64,000 bases of DNA from JAGLOK01 sp963676355 (GCA_963676355.1 OY781093.1:1302001-1366000); one strand, 5' to 3'; positions 8,051-16,300 are shown, counted from the first letter of the stretch. Notes: a model not told the origin generated them from the letters alone. Numbers and translations are program-made.

Positions 8051-8422
8051 ATGACGACGTTAACAGAATATTTAGAAACATTGCCGGAAGAGCAGGCAAG
8101 TCGCATGAACGAATTGTTTGACTGGATTATTGAGAAATATCCCAATATGGAATCTAGAATTGGCTGGAATCAGCCCATGTTCACAGACCACGGCACGTTT
8201 ATCATAGGATTTTCAGCTTCGAAAAAACACATGTCGGCGACTATTGAACCACAAGGAATTTCTTATTTTTCTGACAAGATTAAAGATGCAGGTTATGAAC
8301 AGACGAAAATGTTATTTAAAATAAAATGGGATGAGCCGATAAATTACGACCTACTGTCTGAAATGATTGAATATAATATTGCTGACAAAGCGGAATGCTC
8401 CACTTTTTGGAGAAAGAATTAA
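8051..8422 (+). CDS. fra: Frataxin-like iron chaperone Fra (YdhG / DUF1801 family)
   Basis: A 123-residue cytosolic protein matching Bacillus Fra/YdhG across its length. Hallmark stretches are WNQPMFTDHGTFIIGFS at about 37-53, SKKH just after, and the C-terminus ECSTFWRK. In Bacillus subtilis this protein delivers iron to Fe-S cluster and haem synthesis; it is structurally frataxin-like. ATG 8051 is eight bases after AAAGGAG (8036-8042). An open frame reaching back to 7889 adds a hydrophobic stretch foreign to the family and is rejected. A terminator follows at 8433. It stands alone, between repeat-rich gaps. Confidence 0.93.
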   Translation: MTTLTEYLETLPEEQASRMNELFDWIIEKYPNMESRIGWNQPMFTDHGTFIIGFSASKKHMSATIEPQGISYFSDKIKDAGYEQTKMLFKIKWDEPINYDLLSEMIEYNIADKAECSTFWRKN

Positions 8423-8432
8423 TAGTAAAGAT

Positions 8433-8457
8433 AGAGTCGGTATCGGCTCTTTTTTTG
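8433..8457 (+). terminator. Rho-independent terminator after fra
   Basis: Stem AGAGTCG / CGGCTCT (one G-U pair), loop GTAT, followed directly by seven T. It lies 10 bases after the fra stop codon. Confidence 0.85.
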
Positions 8458-8512
8458 TATTATGAAGAAATAGCTTTGGCGCTGTTGGAACATTAGCAGT
8501 ATGTGATTGTAG

Positions 8513-8640
8513 GAGAGTTTTTATCCTGCTGTGCAAGTCCTCGCATAGGCATTATCTTTTTTGCTGGCAGCCTGCTAGCTCGGAAAGTTTTTTTCTTTTT
8601 TCTGGCGGCGTCGCTTCGCTCCTCCGCGCTTTGTTACAAG
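8513..8640 (-). repeat. Dispersed repeat family, copy A
   Basis: On the minus strand it contains GGAGCGAAGCG, a CCGCCAG box, an A-rich run, ACTTTCCGAGC, CAAAAAAGATAA and GACTTGCACAGCA, in that order. Copy B lies 193 bases downstream in the same orientation, and diverged plus-strand relatives lie at 46425-46538 and 47270-47324. A tail of the form GAATTATTCATAAGAA at 8646 belongs to the same stretch. No gene is seen in it; it fills most of the 8458-8845 gap. Confidence 0.75.
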
Positions 8641-8705
8641 TAGCGGAATTATTCATAAGAACCGCGCAAGCTAAATCGGTGTTGTGTTGATTTCTAGGAG
8701 TGATT

Positions 8706-8830
8706 GGTTTTTATCATGCTGTGCAAGTCATCGCATAGGGGTTGTCTTTTTTTGGACTGTTCGTTCGCTCGGAAAGTTTTTTCTTTTTTGGTGTCTTCGC
8801 TTTGCTCCTTCGCACTTTGTGATAAGCAAT
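8706..8830 (-). repeat. Dispersed repeat family, copy B
   Basis: It matches copy A over about 125 bases with substitutions and a few indels. The best conserved parts are TGCTGTGCAAGTCNTCGCATAGG and CTCGGAAAGTTTTTT on the plus strand. It ends about 16 bases before the xpt remnant at 8846. No coding potential recognised. Confidence 0.75.
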
Positions 8831-8845
8831 GAAATCTATTAAAAG

Positions 8846-8885
8846 AAAAGTAAGACTCAATAATAGCCAGCGAATACAAATAATA
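8846..8885 (-). pseudogene. Remnant of the 3' end of an xpt gene
   Basis: Read on the minus strand, about 36 bases encode Y-LYSLAIIES and match the end of the intact xpt at 10819-11388 (GYDLYSLAIIES). By eye about 30 of 36 bases agree. Coding similarity stops at the Ser codon. The fragment and the intact gene lie on either side of the PadR / serine hydrolase pair and in the same orientation, so they form a short direct duplication. Confidence 0.65.
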
Positions 8886-8910
8886 TCCTTTCGCCAGATT
8901 AAGTGAGCAA

Positions 8911-9441
8911 TCACTCTAGCTCAGCTATTAGCTTTTTTAGCCAGTGCTTAGCAAATGTATGAGCACCAATACCATAATCAAGAGTAGATAATTGATAAGA
9001 AGCAATTTCTGCGTTCTTGGGGGGCAGGTGTGGTATTTTAATGGATTTTTTAATTTCATCTAAAGTAAAAGCTGATTTTTGCGCTTCTTTAAGCAAGGAA
9101 TACAGTATACGATTCTTTTCATCTAGATCTTCGATCAATCCTAAAAAATAGACTTTTCCAAGCATGACTGTTTCAAAGTCATTGCCATATTTACCAGACA
9201 TCATCCAGTTATAAAAATGAGCTTTGCCTTTTTCGTTAACAGAATATATTTTTTTGTTACGACCATTTTCGATTGCTTCTGCAAATGATATCATGTTTTT
9301 GGATAGCAGTTTCTTTATAGCATATTGTATACTGCCATAACTTGCCGAATAAATCATATTAAGCCCAACAGAAAAATTAGCATTAAGCTCGTAGATAGTC
9401 ATGTCATTTAATATTAAAAGCCCTAAAATTATATATTCCAT
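8911..9441 (-). CDS. PadR-family transcriptional regulator
   Basis: A 176-residue PadR protein. The N-terminal winged helix (1-75) shows YIILGLLILNDMTIYEL, then YGSIQYAIKKLLSKNMI, and the wing NGRNKKIYSVNEKGKAHFYNWM. The C-terminal part (about 85-175) is helical, as in PadR-s2 dimerisation domains. It is divergent from the serine hydrolase gene at 9552, and the 110-base gap carries repeated TTACTAATA/TTACT elements. It probably represses itself and the hydrolase, as PadR proteins usually control a neighbouring gene in response to a small molecule. ATG 9441 is preceded by an AGGA-type site. Confidence 0.92.
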   Translation of the reverse strand: MEYIILGLLILNDMTIYELNANFSVGLNMIYSASYGSIQYAIKKLLSKNMISFAEAIENGRNKKIYSVNEKGKAHFYNWMMSGKYGNDFETVMLGKVYFLGLIEDLDEKNRILYSLLKEAQKSAFTLDEIKKSIKIPHLPPKNAEIASYQLSTLDYGIGAHTFAKHWLKKLIAELE

Positions 9442-9454
9442 AAGTAATCCTCAC

Positions 9455-9530
9455 ATATTACTAATAATAATATAAGATTTCATCTTTTACAAGCTTGACA
9501 TTACTAATAGATATGTTACTATAAGTAATA
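9455..9530. promoter_or_regulatory. Divergent promoter region with TTACT/ATTACTAATA repeats, probable PadR operator
   Basis: TTGACA at 9495-9500 and TACTAT at 9517-9522 (16-base spacer) form a plus-strand promoter for the serine hydrolase. ATTACTAATA occurs at about 9457 and 9500, and TTACT-ATA-AGTAA (9516-9528) is a palindrome over the -10 box. A site over the -10 box fits repression by the adjacent PadR; that part is inference. Confidence 0.55.
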
Positions 9531-9551
9531 TAATGAACTAAGGAGATAAAA

Positions 9552-10727
9552 ATGAAAAAAATGATTATTATACTAGCAATAGCAGTCGTGGTTATTATAA
9601 TTACCGTTGTGGTACTTGGGGTAATATCATCAAGACCAATCCCAAAAGATAAGTTGGAAGGTCTAATTCAAAAACAATTGGATAAAGCGGTAAAATCTAA
9701 AAATGTGACGAATGCGATTATTTTAGTCGATTCAAAAGAGTATGACATAAATAAAATCTATACAGCAGGAAATATTGATGGAAAAGCAATTAGTGAAAAC
9801 CAGCCGTTTCATGTTGCAAGTGCTGGAAAGGCATTTACTGCTACGCTTATCGGATGCGCAATTGAGGAAGGGAAATTGAGTCTTCAAAGTAATGTTGAAG
9901 AATTTTTAGACGAGGCATTATTGGAAAACTTATTTATCATCAATGGTGATGATTACTCACATGATGTGACAATTGAGATGCTTTTAAGCCACACTAGTGG
10001 AGTTGCTGACTATTTTGATGATGAAGTAGAAGGTGAAAGAGGAATGCATGAGCTTATAGTGGATGAACCTGGTAGATTGTGGGAACCAAATGACTTGCTT
10101 GACTACAGCAGAAATTATCAAAGTGCTGTGGCAAAACCAGGCGAAAAATATCACTATTCGGATACAGGGTACATTCTACTTGGACTTATTCTTGAATCTG
10201 CATATAGTAAGTCATTTGATGAATTGCTTCATGAAAAAATATTTGAGCCTTTGAAAATGGATGATTCGTATCTTATGTTTTACTCAGAGCCAGAAAATAA
10301 GCTAAGACCTATTGCTGATGTTTGGTTGAATGGTGTAAACATTAAAGATTATAATTCACTGAGCATCGATTGGTCAGGCGGTGGGATTGTTTCCACAGTA
10401 AATGACTTGTCAACATTTATTCGTGCTTTAAATGACTATACGATTATTAGCAAAGATACACTTGATTCGCTCTATTGCTTTGACTATAAGTTCATGAATG
10501 GTATTCATTACGGCAATGGGTTTATGGAATATCACTTCGGAGAGTTTTTTCCGCTAATGAACTCTTTGCCGAAATTCGTTGGACATATGGGTATATTGGG
10601 AACGCAGATGTTTTATGACAAGCAGACAGATACCGTATATATATCAAGCTTCGGTTCAACAGACTACTCGGCAGGCAGTGTTAAAACCATGATGACAATA
10701 ATCGGAATGCTTCAAAGAATAGAATAG
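9552..10727 (+). CDS. Membrane-anchored serine hydrolase, class C beta-lactamase / PBP4*-like
   Basis: A 391-residue protein with an N-terminal signal-anchor (residues 4-26), so the domain faces outside. The beta-lactamase-family fold shows SxxK as S90-A-G-K93 (FHVASAGKAF), LLSHTSG at about 144-150, the second motif Y202-S-D (YSDTGYILLG) and HMG at 345-347 in the KTG position. These HxG-type members are mostly peptidases or esterases of cell-wall or D-amino-acid substrates rather than true beta-lactamases. The PadR regulator is divergent upstream. ATG 9552 has AAGGAG at 9540-9545. A hairpin (about 10736-10766) follows. Confidence 0.85.
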   Translation: MKKMIIILAIAVVVIIITVVVLGVISSRPIPKDKLEGLIQKQLDKAVKSKNVTNAIILVDSKEYDINKIYTAGNIDGKAISENQPFHVASAGKAFTATLIGCAIEEGKLSLQSNVEEFLDEALLENLFIINGDDYSHDVTIEMLLSHTSGVADYFDDEVEGERGMHELIVDEPGRLWEPNDLLDYSRNYQSAVAKPGEKYHYSDTGYILLGLILESAYSKSFDELLHEKIFEPLKMDDSYLMFYSEPENKLRPIADVWLNGVNIKDYNSLSIDWSGGGIVSTVNDLSTFIRALNDYTIISKDTLDSLYCFDYKFMNGIHYGNGFMEYHFGEFFPLMNSLPKFVGHMGILGTQMFYDKQTDTVYISSFGSTDYSAGSVKTMMTIIGMLQRIE

Positions 10728-10735
10728 TTAATGTA

Positions 10736-10766
10736 TTAGGCAGTGCTGTTTCAACGGTGCTGCCTA
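10736..10766. terminator. Hairpin between the serine hydrolase and xpt
   Basis: Inverted repeat TTAGGCAG...CTGCCTAA with G-U pairing deeper in the stem. It lies between convergent gene ends. The U-run is poor on both strands, so its strength as a terminator is uncertain. Confidence 0.45.
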
Positions 10767-10818
10767 AAAATAGATTCGGATTTGATGAGCACAAATTTGG
10801 TTGACTTTAATTGTTTCT

Positions 10819-11388
10819 TCACCCAAACACAACCTCTCCATCATCCATAGACTCAATAATAGCAAGAGAATACAAATCATACCCCTTGTCCCGAATAATC
10901 TTTCCTCCCGACTGGAAGGCTTTTTCTATCGCGATGCCAATTCCCTCGACGGTTGCACCCGACTGCTCGACAATGTCGATTAAGCCAAGAGCGGCAAGGC
11001 CGTTGGCGAGGAAATCGTCTATAATGAGCACTTTGTCGTCAGGAGATAAAAGCTTCTTGGCGACTTTTATTATGTACTCTTTGGCTTTTGTGTGGGAGAA
11101 CACTTTTGACGTGAAGACGGCACTGTCCAGATTTAAAGCTTCGTGCTTTTTGGCGAACACGACAGGGACGTTCATGTGTAGACCGGCCATAACGGCAATG
11201 GCGATTCCGGAAGCTTCAATGGTGAGTATTTTTGTCACGCCGTGCTCGGCAAAATAGCTGGCGAATTCTTTGCCCATATTGTTAAGTAAATTTGGATCTA
11301 TCCCATGGTTTAAGAAAGTGTCCACTTTTAATATGGTTGGGCTTAATACCTCGCCGTCTTTTGCTATCTTGTTTTTTAAAGCATCCAT
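10819..11388 (-). CDS. xpt: Xanthine phosphoribosyltransferase
   Basis: Converts xanthine and PRPP to XMP in purine salvage. The 189 residues are the usual Xpt length. The start MDALKNKI, ILTIEASGIAIA at about 54-65, and the PRPP loop VLIIDDFLANGLAAL at about 124-138 are all typical. It lies 70 bases downstream of serS on the same strand with a terminator between. There is no room for the guanine riboswitch that precedes xpt in Bacillus and none is seen. A piece of its 3' end is duplicated at 8846-8885. Confidence 0.95.
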   Translation of the reverse strand: MDALKNKIAKDGEVLSPTILKVDTFLNHGIDPNLLNNMGKEFASYFAEHGVTKILTIEASGIAIAVMAGLHMNVPVVFAKKHEALNLDSAVFTSKVFSHTKAKEYIIKVAKKLLSPDDKVLIIDDFLANGLAALGLIDIVEQSGATVEGIGIAIEKAFQSGGKIIRDKGYDLYSLAIIESMDDGEVVFG

Positions 11389-11428
11389 ATTTTAGTCCTT
11401 GTAAAATCCATAATAAAAGTAAATAAAA

Positions 11429-11444
11429 GCCGCGGTTAAGCGGC
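11429..11444 (-). terminator. Terminator after serS
   Basis: Minus-strand stem GCCGC / GCGGC with a six-base loop, followed by TTTTATTT. It separates serS from xpt, which would then need its own promoter in the following 40 bases. Confidence 0.7.
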
Positions 11445-11457
11445 ATATTTTAATGAT

Positions 11458-12756
11458 TTATTCGTATTTTTTATTTGTACCATCTGAATCTGAAGGTTTG
11501 CATATTTTATCCGTTCCTAAGAATGCTTGCAATGGTTTTGGTACATTGACCGAACCATCAGCGTTTTGGAACTGCTCAAGAATCGCGGGAAGCACTCGGC
11601 TTGTTGCAAGCCCAGAGCCGTTAAGCGTATTCACATACTCAGTCTTTTTCTCGCCGTCACGCTTAAAGCGCATCATTCCTCGGCGTGCCTGATAGTCGCG
11701 CGCATTCGATATGGAGCTTACCTCTTTGTAGATGCCCATAGAAGGCAGATAAACCTCGATATCATATGTTGATGCCATAGTGGCTGAAACGTCTCCAGCG
11801 GCTAGTTTTGACAGTCTGTAGTGAAGCCCCAGTCCCTCGACAAGTTTGCACGCCTTTTCGATTAGCTCTTTGTGGAGCGCGTCGCTTTCTTCAGGCTTTG
11901 TAAAGGCAAACATTTCAACTTTATTAAATTGATGTCCGCGAATCATGCCACGCTCTTCAGCTCTGTAGCTTCCGGCTTCGCGTCGGTAGCAGGGGGTGTA
12001 GGAGAAAAGACGCTTGGGTAAATCAGCTTCAGAAAGTATCTCATCACGGTAGAGGTTTACAAGCGCAGTCTCCGATGTTGGAAGCATAAAGTTTCCATCT
12101 TCAAGCCTGAACACATCTTCTTTGAATTTTGGGAACTGACCTGCTGTATATCCGCATTCGTAGTTTAGCATGTGCGGAGGAAGAATGAACTCATATCCGT
12201 CTTTTATATGCTCAGTCACAAAGTAATTAAGCAGTGCCCATTCGATTTTGGCGCCCACTCCTGTGTACAGCCAGAAACCGTTGCCGCCGAGTTTTACGCC
12301 GCGTTCGTAATCAATGAGATTAAGCGATGTTGCAAGCTCCACGTGGTCTTTGAATTCAAAGTCAAATTCGGGCAGTTTGCCAAATACAGATACGACCTCG
12401 TTTTTATCTTTGCCACCGGAAACAACGTCTTCATCAGGCGTGTTTGGAAGCCCGGCGATAAAATCGTGGATTTCGCTTTCAACTGACTTTTGTTCTTCAT
12501 CCAGCTTTTTTATAGTGTCGGAAACTGTTTTCATCTTTGCCAATAGCTCGGATGCATCTCCGCCTTCTTTTTTTATCTTGGGAATTTCGCGGCTTACGCT
12601 GTTTCGCTCCGCCTTAAGAGACTCTGCCTCGCCGATGATTTCTTTGCGCTTTGCATCCAGCGCGAGAAACTCAGAAAAGTCCACCTCATAGCCACGTTTT
12701 TTAAGTGCAGCGGCGACTTCATCGGGAGTTTGTCTTATTTTTTGAATATCTAGCAT
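11458..12756 (-). CDS. serS: Seryl-tRNA synthetase
   Basis: Class II synthetase charging tRNA-Ser. It is 432 residues, close to the usual 420-430. The N-terminal tRNA-binding coiled coil spans about 28-105 (many Lys/Glu, SVSREIPKIKK). Class II motif 2 is YRREAGSYRAEERGMIRGHQF (quoted only in part: REAGS...RGHQF, about 250-275). Motif 3 is LNGSGLATSR (about 383-392). Its product serves the tRNA-Ser at 7393 among others. No T-box leader fits in the 74 bases upstream, where the MATE gene ends. Confidence 0.98.
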   Translation of the reverse strand: MLDIQKIRQTPDEVAAALKKRGYEVDFSEFLALDAKRKEIIGEAESLKAERNSVSREIPKIKKEGGDASELLAKMKTVSDTIKKLDEEQKSVESEIHDFIAGLPNTPDEDVVSGGKDKNEVVSVFGKLPEFDFEFKDHVELATSLNLIDYERGVKLGGNGFWLYTGVGAKIEWALLNYFVTEHIKDGYEFILPPHMLNYECGYTAGQFPKFKEDVFRLEDGNFMLPTSETALVNLYRDEILSEADLPKRLFSYTPCYRREAGSYRAEERGMIRGHQFNKVEMFAFTKPEESDALHKELIEKACKLVEGLGLHYRLSKLAAGDVSATMASTYDIEVYLPSMGIYKEVSSISNARDYQARRGMMRFKRDGEKKTEYVNTLNGSGLATSRVLPAILEQFQNADGSVNVPKPLQAFLGTDKICKPSDSDGTNKKYE

Positions 12757-12829
12757 TTTCCACCTCAGGTATTAACTCATAAAAGTTTTATACATTTTAA
12801 CATACTTGCCCTGTTTTTTCTATTATATA

Positions 12830-14188
12830 TTATGGCTTTTGAGGTGTTTTGTTTATGTTTGCATAATAGCTTATGACAAGAATAATATCCGCACCAATCC
12901 ATGCGAATATTTCTCCGTAAAACACACCTTTTTCGCCTATAAACGAAGTGAGGATTACAGCGCATAAAACGCGCATAATAAGCTGAGTTATACTGGACAA
13001 CAGTGGTGATATGGTTTTTCCCATGCCCTGAAGGCAAGAGCGCATTATATATAGTATATAAAGCAGCGGGAAAAAGATAGATAAAACAGTTAGAAACTGA
13101 TAGCCCGTTTGGATGATGGCGGAAACTGTTGTTTTGTCGCCGCTCACAAACAAGCTGAGTATTGGTTTGCCCAATAGCAGCATTATAGCCGACATAACAA
13201 GGGCGGTAAGCGTGCCTATGATATTTGCAGCTTTTAAGCCTTTTCTTATTCTGGATATTAATCCCGCACCGAAGTTTTGGCCGGTATAAGTGGCTATCGC
13301 ATAGCCATATGATGATGCGGCTATTTCAAGCAGCCCGTAGAGCTTGTTTGCTGCTGTAAACCCTGCGATAAATATAATACCGAAACCGTTGACGACAGAT
13401 TGGACAACAAGGCCTCCGGCTGCTGTGACCACATTTAAGGCTCCCATTGGAAGGCCCAGCTTTATCTGCTTGATACATAGGTTTATATCTATCTTAGTGT
13501 CGCATTCTTCAAGGCGGAGAATTTCAATTTTTCGAATCGCTGCAAAGCAATAAAGAGAAGATAATATTTGGGCAATTATTGTGGCAAAAGCTACACCTTT
13601 TATTCCCCAATTAAGCACAAATACAAAAATGATATCCAAGATGACATTGCATACGGAAGCTATAATCATTGCATGAAGCGGAGTTTTGCTGTTTCCCAGC
13701 GCACGCAGGATGGCGGCGAACAGATTATATGACATTACTACGGGTATTCCCAAAAAAAGAATCTGTAAATATACTCTGGATAATTCTATTATTTCACCGG
13801 GTGCATTTATAAGCTTTAGAATAGGAAAAATTATAATTTGTCCCGATATAGTAAGTACTGCTGAAAATATAATAATTATATAGACTGCATTTATAAAAGC
13901 TTTTCTTAACCCTAAGTAGTCTTTCGAACCAAATCGATGTGACAGCACTATGGAGAATCCGTGTGTTAATCCCTGAATAAATCCAAACACCATAAAAACC
14001 AGCCACTCGGTAGCACCTAACGCTGCAAGAGCTTTATAGCCCAGAGCTTTTCCAACCACCATAGTATCTGTGAAGGTATAGAGCTGCTGAAAAATATTGC
14101 CGAGCATGAGCGGCAGTGCGAACCCCAGTATCAGTACCCAAGGCTTTTTTGATGTCATGCTTTTTATATTTATATCTTTATTGTTCAT
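12830..14188 (-). CDS. MATE-family multidrug efflux transporter
   Basis: A 452-residue, twelve-helix membrane protein of the MATE group (NorM/MepA-like). It exchanges Na+ or H+ for drugs or metabolites. N-terminal LGFALPLMLGNIFQQLYTFTDTMVVGKALG is the characteristic first repeat, and LGLPMGALNVVTAAGG opens the second half. The two halves are pseudo-repeats of six segments. It is transcribed in the same direction as the Tet-like gene, and its promoter seems to overlap the end of that gene with an 18-base palindrome in the spacer. Specificity cannot be predicted. Confidence 0.93.
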   Translation of the reverse strand: MNNKDINIKSMTSKKPWVLILGFALPLMLGNIFQQLYTFTDTMVVGKALGYKALAALGATEWLVFMVFGFIQGLTHGFSIVLSHRFGSKDYLGLRKAFINAVYIIIIFSAVLTISGQIIIFPILKLINAPGEIIELSRVYLQILFLGIPVVMSYNLFAAILRALGNSKTPLHAMIIASVCNVILDIIFVFVLNWGIKGVAFATIIAQILSSLYCFAAIRKIEILRLEECDTKIDINLCIKQIKLGLPMGALNVVTAAGGLVVQSVVNGFGIIFIAGFTAANKLYGLLEIAASSYGYAIATYTGQNFGAGLISRIRKGLKAANIIGTLTALVMSAIMLLLGKPILSLFVSGDKTTVSAIIQTGYQFLTVLSIFFPLLYILYIMRSCLQGMGKTISPLLSSITQLIMRVLCAVILTSFIGEKGVFYGEIFAWIGADIILVISYYANINKTPQKP

Positions 14189-14253
14189 TTACATGTAAAT
14201 AATGCTTATCTCATTCTAACCGTCTCTATATTCATATAGCCCCAATGATTATT

Positions 14254-14283
14254 AATAAACCATATATATGGTTTAAATGTCAA
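14254..14283 (-). promoter_or_regulatory. MATE promoter with 18-bp perfect palindrome
   Basis: On the minus strand TTGACA (14283-14278) overlaps the Tet-like stop codon, and a weak -10 (TTTATT or GTTTAT) lies 17-18 bases on. The spacer is almost filled by the perfect palindrome AAACCATATATATGGTTT (14257-14274). An operator in the promoter spacer would give tight repression of the pump. No dedicated regulator gene is adjacent. The palindrome has no U-run, so a terminator role is less likely. Confidence 0.5.
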
Positions 14284-16223
14284 ATATTTTTCTCTGTGGA
14301 TTTCGCAACGCCTGTCATCTGCATCAGAAAAAGCTCTTCGTTTGAAGGATCTGCGCCGACTCTCGCTCTAATTGCCGAAGTGCCATCCGGCGCTTTTGCG
14401 TAGTGGGACATCTTGGCGTGCCAATATCCTTTGCCTGCGCTTATGCGTGCTATCTTGACTGGCATTTCCATAGCCTCGCAAGCAGGAATAGTACCTTCTG
14501 CCAAAATCAATCCATTTTCTCCCTTGGTTGTAAAAACGCATCGTTTGGATGAGAGCAGTGCAAGGCATGCTCCTGCGTTTGAATCGGGCACACTGCAGTG
14601 GAATGAAAGGACAGGCTCCCATAGCTCTGTTTTACATGCCTTTAGCGCACGCATTGCAGCAAGTGGAGCTGCTATATTGTAGTGGAAGGGATCGGAGCCG
14701 ACAGAGTCGCAATAGCCTCCTATAAGCAGCACTTTTGCGTGTGTTACAGGAAAGCCGCAGAGCCCTTGCTCTAGTGTGTCGAGTGACAGTCGCTCAACTT
14801 GCCTTTGGTAGCGTGCATATAGCCAGTCCACTGAGTAACGCGATTCAAACACAAGCCCATCCGCGCTTTCATCCGGCTCAATAGTTATCTCGACACCCGA
14901 ACATCTGGCATAGGAAGCCATTCCCAGTCCTCTTGAAACGGGAACTTCCTTGTAGAGCACTGTAGGATGCAAAAATTCAACTTTTATGCCATAGCGGATG
15001 TCAAGCATAGAGCTTATTGTTTCCGCCTGAAGCGGCCCCATCAAATCAAGATGTATCTCGCGGCTAGTTTGATCCCAGCGTACGTTGAGATGGGGATCTT
15101 CGTCGTTTATATGAAGCAGGGCTTGGAGCACTTCATTCCAGTTTGCGGTGTCGTTTGGTATTGCTTGCATGCCAAGAAGGGGAGTGGCGATGCTAAGTAG
15201 ACTGGGAACAAAATCTGGATTGCCCAGTATATCACCGCACTTGAGATTGTTTTTGCATCGGATAGCGCCAATCTCTCCAGCTGAAATCATGCGGCATGGC
15301 GAAAGAGCCGCTCCTTCACTTTTATATACCGAAGTGACCTGATGCTGCGTGTTATCAACATCCACTATGTCTCGGGTGCAGATACTTCCTGAATATACCT
15401 TCACCCACACGTTGCGATGACCCTCATCGTTGTGGTGTATGCGAAATACAAGTGCAGAAAGATTGTTGCTTTGAGCTTTATATCGAGGCAGATAATAGGC
15501 TATACCATTTAAAAGCTCTATCGTACCCACTTCGTGCAATGCACTTCCGCAGTAGACCGGAAGTATGTCAAAGTTTGAAACACTTCGGCTTATGCTGTTA
15601 TTTAGTTCGTTTTTTTCAAGAGGGCTGTTTGCCAACAATTTTTCTAAAATGTCATCATCTGCAAAGCTTAATGCATCAGCTCTTTGTGCATCTGAAGTGC
15701 GGCTCAGCCTTCCGTCCATATATTTATTCATCAATAGGGTGTGGACACCAAAAGATTTTCCTATATCGTCAACGACTCTTTCTGTGTTGGCTCCCGTACG
15801 GTCAGCTTTGTTGATGAAAATTATTGTGGGTAGCTTTAGGCGCTTTAGTGCATTCCAGATAACCCATGTCTGAGGCTGAATGCCTTCTGCTGCGGATATA
15901 ACAAGCACCGCACCTTCAAGCACGCGCATGGAACGCTCAACTTCTGCTGCAAAGTCAACATGCCCCGGAGTGTCAATTAATTGGATTCTAGTGTCGTTCC
16001 AAGAAAAGCTTGCGACGGCAGCGCGTACTGATATTCCCCGCTTACGCTCAACCTGCATAGAGTCGGTGGAAGTGTCGCCATGATCTACTCGCCCTGCTTG
16101 CTTTTTTACACCGCTTAGTTTTAAAAAGTTTTCTGTGACGGTGGTTTTCCCCGCGTTTGCGTGTGCGAAGATACCTATGGTTATGATTTTATTATTATTT
16201 GAGTTGTTTGCTTTTTTAGACAT
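14280..16223 (-). CDS. Tet(M)-like ribosomal protection GTPase, divergent
   Basis: An EF-G-like translational GTPase of the tetracycline ribosomal protection group, about 647 residues (Tet(M) is 639). The G domain has GIFAHANAGKTT (17-28), RGISV, IDTPGHVDF and NKADR. Domain IV and the C-terminal domain follow in order. The loop that carries YSPVSTP in Tet(M) reads CDSVGSDP here, so drug displacement activity is uncertain. ATG 16223 (MSKKANN) has GAAAGGA before it; an ATG five codons upstream has none. A leader peptide and terminator precede it, as for tet(M), so induction by ribosome stalling is likely. It could be an intrinsic paralogue rather than an acquired resistance gene. Confidence 0.85.
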   Translation of the reverse strand: MSKKANNSNNNKIITIGIFAHANAGKTTVTENFLKLSGVKKQAGRVDHGDTSTDSMQVERKRGISVRAAVASFSWNDTRIQLIDTPGHVDFAAEVERSMRVLEGAVLVISAAEGIQPQTWVIWNALKRLKLPTIIFINKADRTGANTERVVDDIGKSFGVHTLLMNKYMDGRLSRTSDAQRADALSFADDDILEKLLANSPLEKNELNNSISRSVSNFDILPVYCGSALHEVGTIELLNGIAYYLPRYKAQSNNLSALVFRIHHNDEGHRNVWVKVYSGSICTRDIVDVDNTQHQVTSVYKSEGAALSPCRMISAGEIGAIRCKNNLKCGDILGNPDFVPSLLSIATPLLGMQAIPNDTANWNEVLQALLHINDEDPHLNVRWDQTSREIHLDLMGPLQAETISSMLDIRYGIKVEFLHPTVLYKEVPVSRGLGMASYARCSGVEITIEPDESADGLVFESRYSVDWLYARYQRQVERLSLDTLEQGLCGFPVTHAKVLLIGGYCDSVGSDPFHYNIAAPLAAMRALKACKTELWEPVLSFHCSVPDSNAGACLALLSSKRCVFTTKGENGLILAEGTIPACEAMEMPVKIARISAGKGYWHAKMSHYAKAPDGTSAIRARVGADPSNEELFLMQMTGVAKSTEKNI

Positions 16224-16277
16224 AAAGAATCCTTTCATGTTTTAAGTTTAAATACATAAAAGGAAAACAAACAAAAA

Positions 16278-16300
16278 CCGGACACATCTTTTGCGTCCGG
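16278..16300 (-). terminator. Attenuator hairpin in the Tet-like leader
   Basis: Minus-strand stem CCGGACGC / GTGTCCGG (one G-U pair), seven-base loop, then TTTTTG. It lies between the leader peptide and the Tet-like start codon, so full-length mRNA requires read-through. Confidence 0.8.

Noticed and set aside
8694..8914. Two minus-strand open frames over repeat copy B
   Set aside because: They merely span the repeat and the xpt remnant; similarity to a gene is limited to the short xpt tail.
9552..10727. True class C beta-lactamase
   Set aside because: YSD and HMG replace YxN and KTG of AmpC enzymes; such members are usually peptidases or esterases, so resistance is not claimed.
11389..11457. 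Guanine riboswitch in front of xpt
   Set aside because: The gap is only 70 bases and is used by the serS terminator.
12757..12829. T-box leader for serS
   Set aside because: The gap is too short and lacks the T-box sequence.
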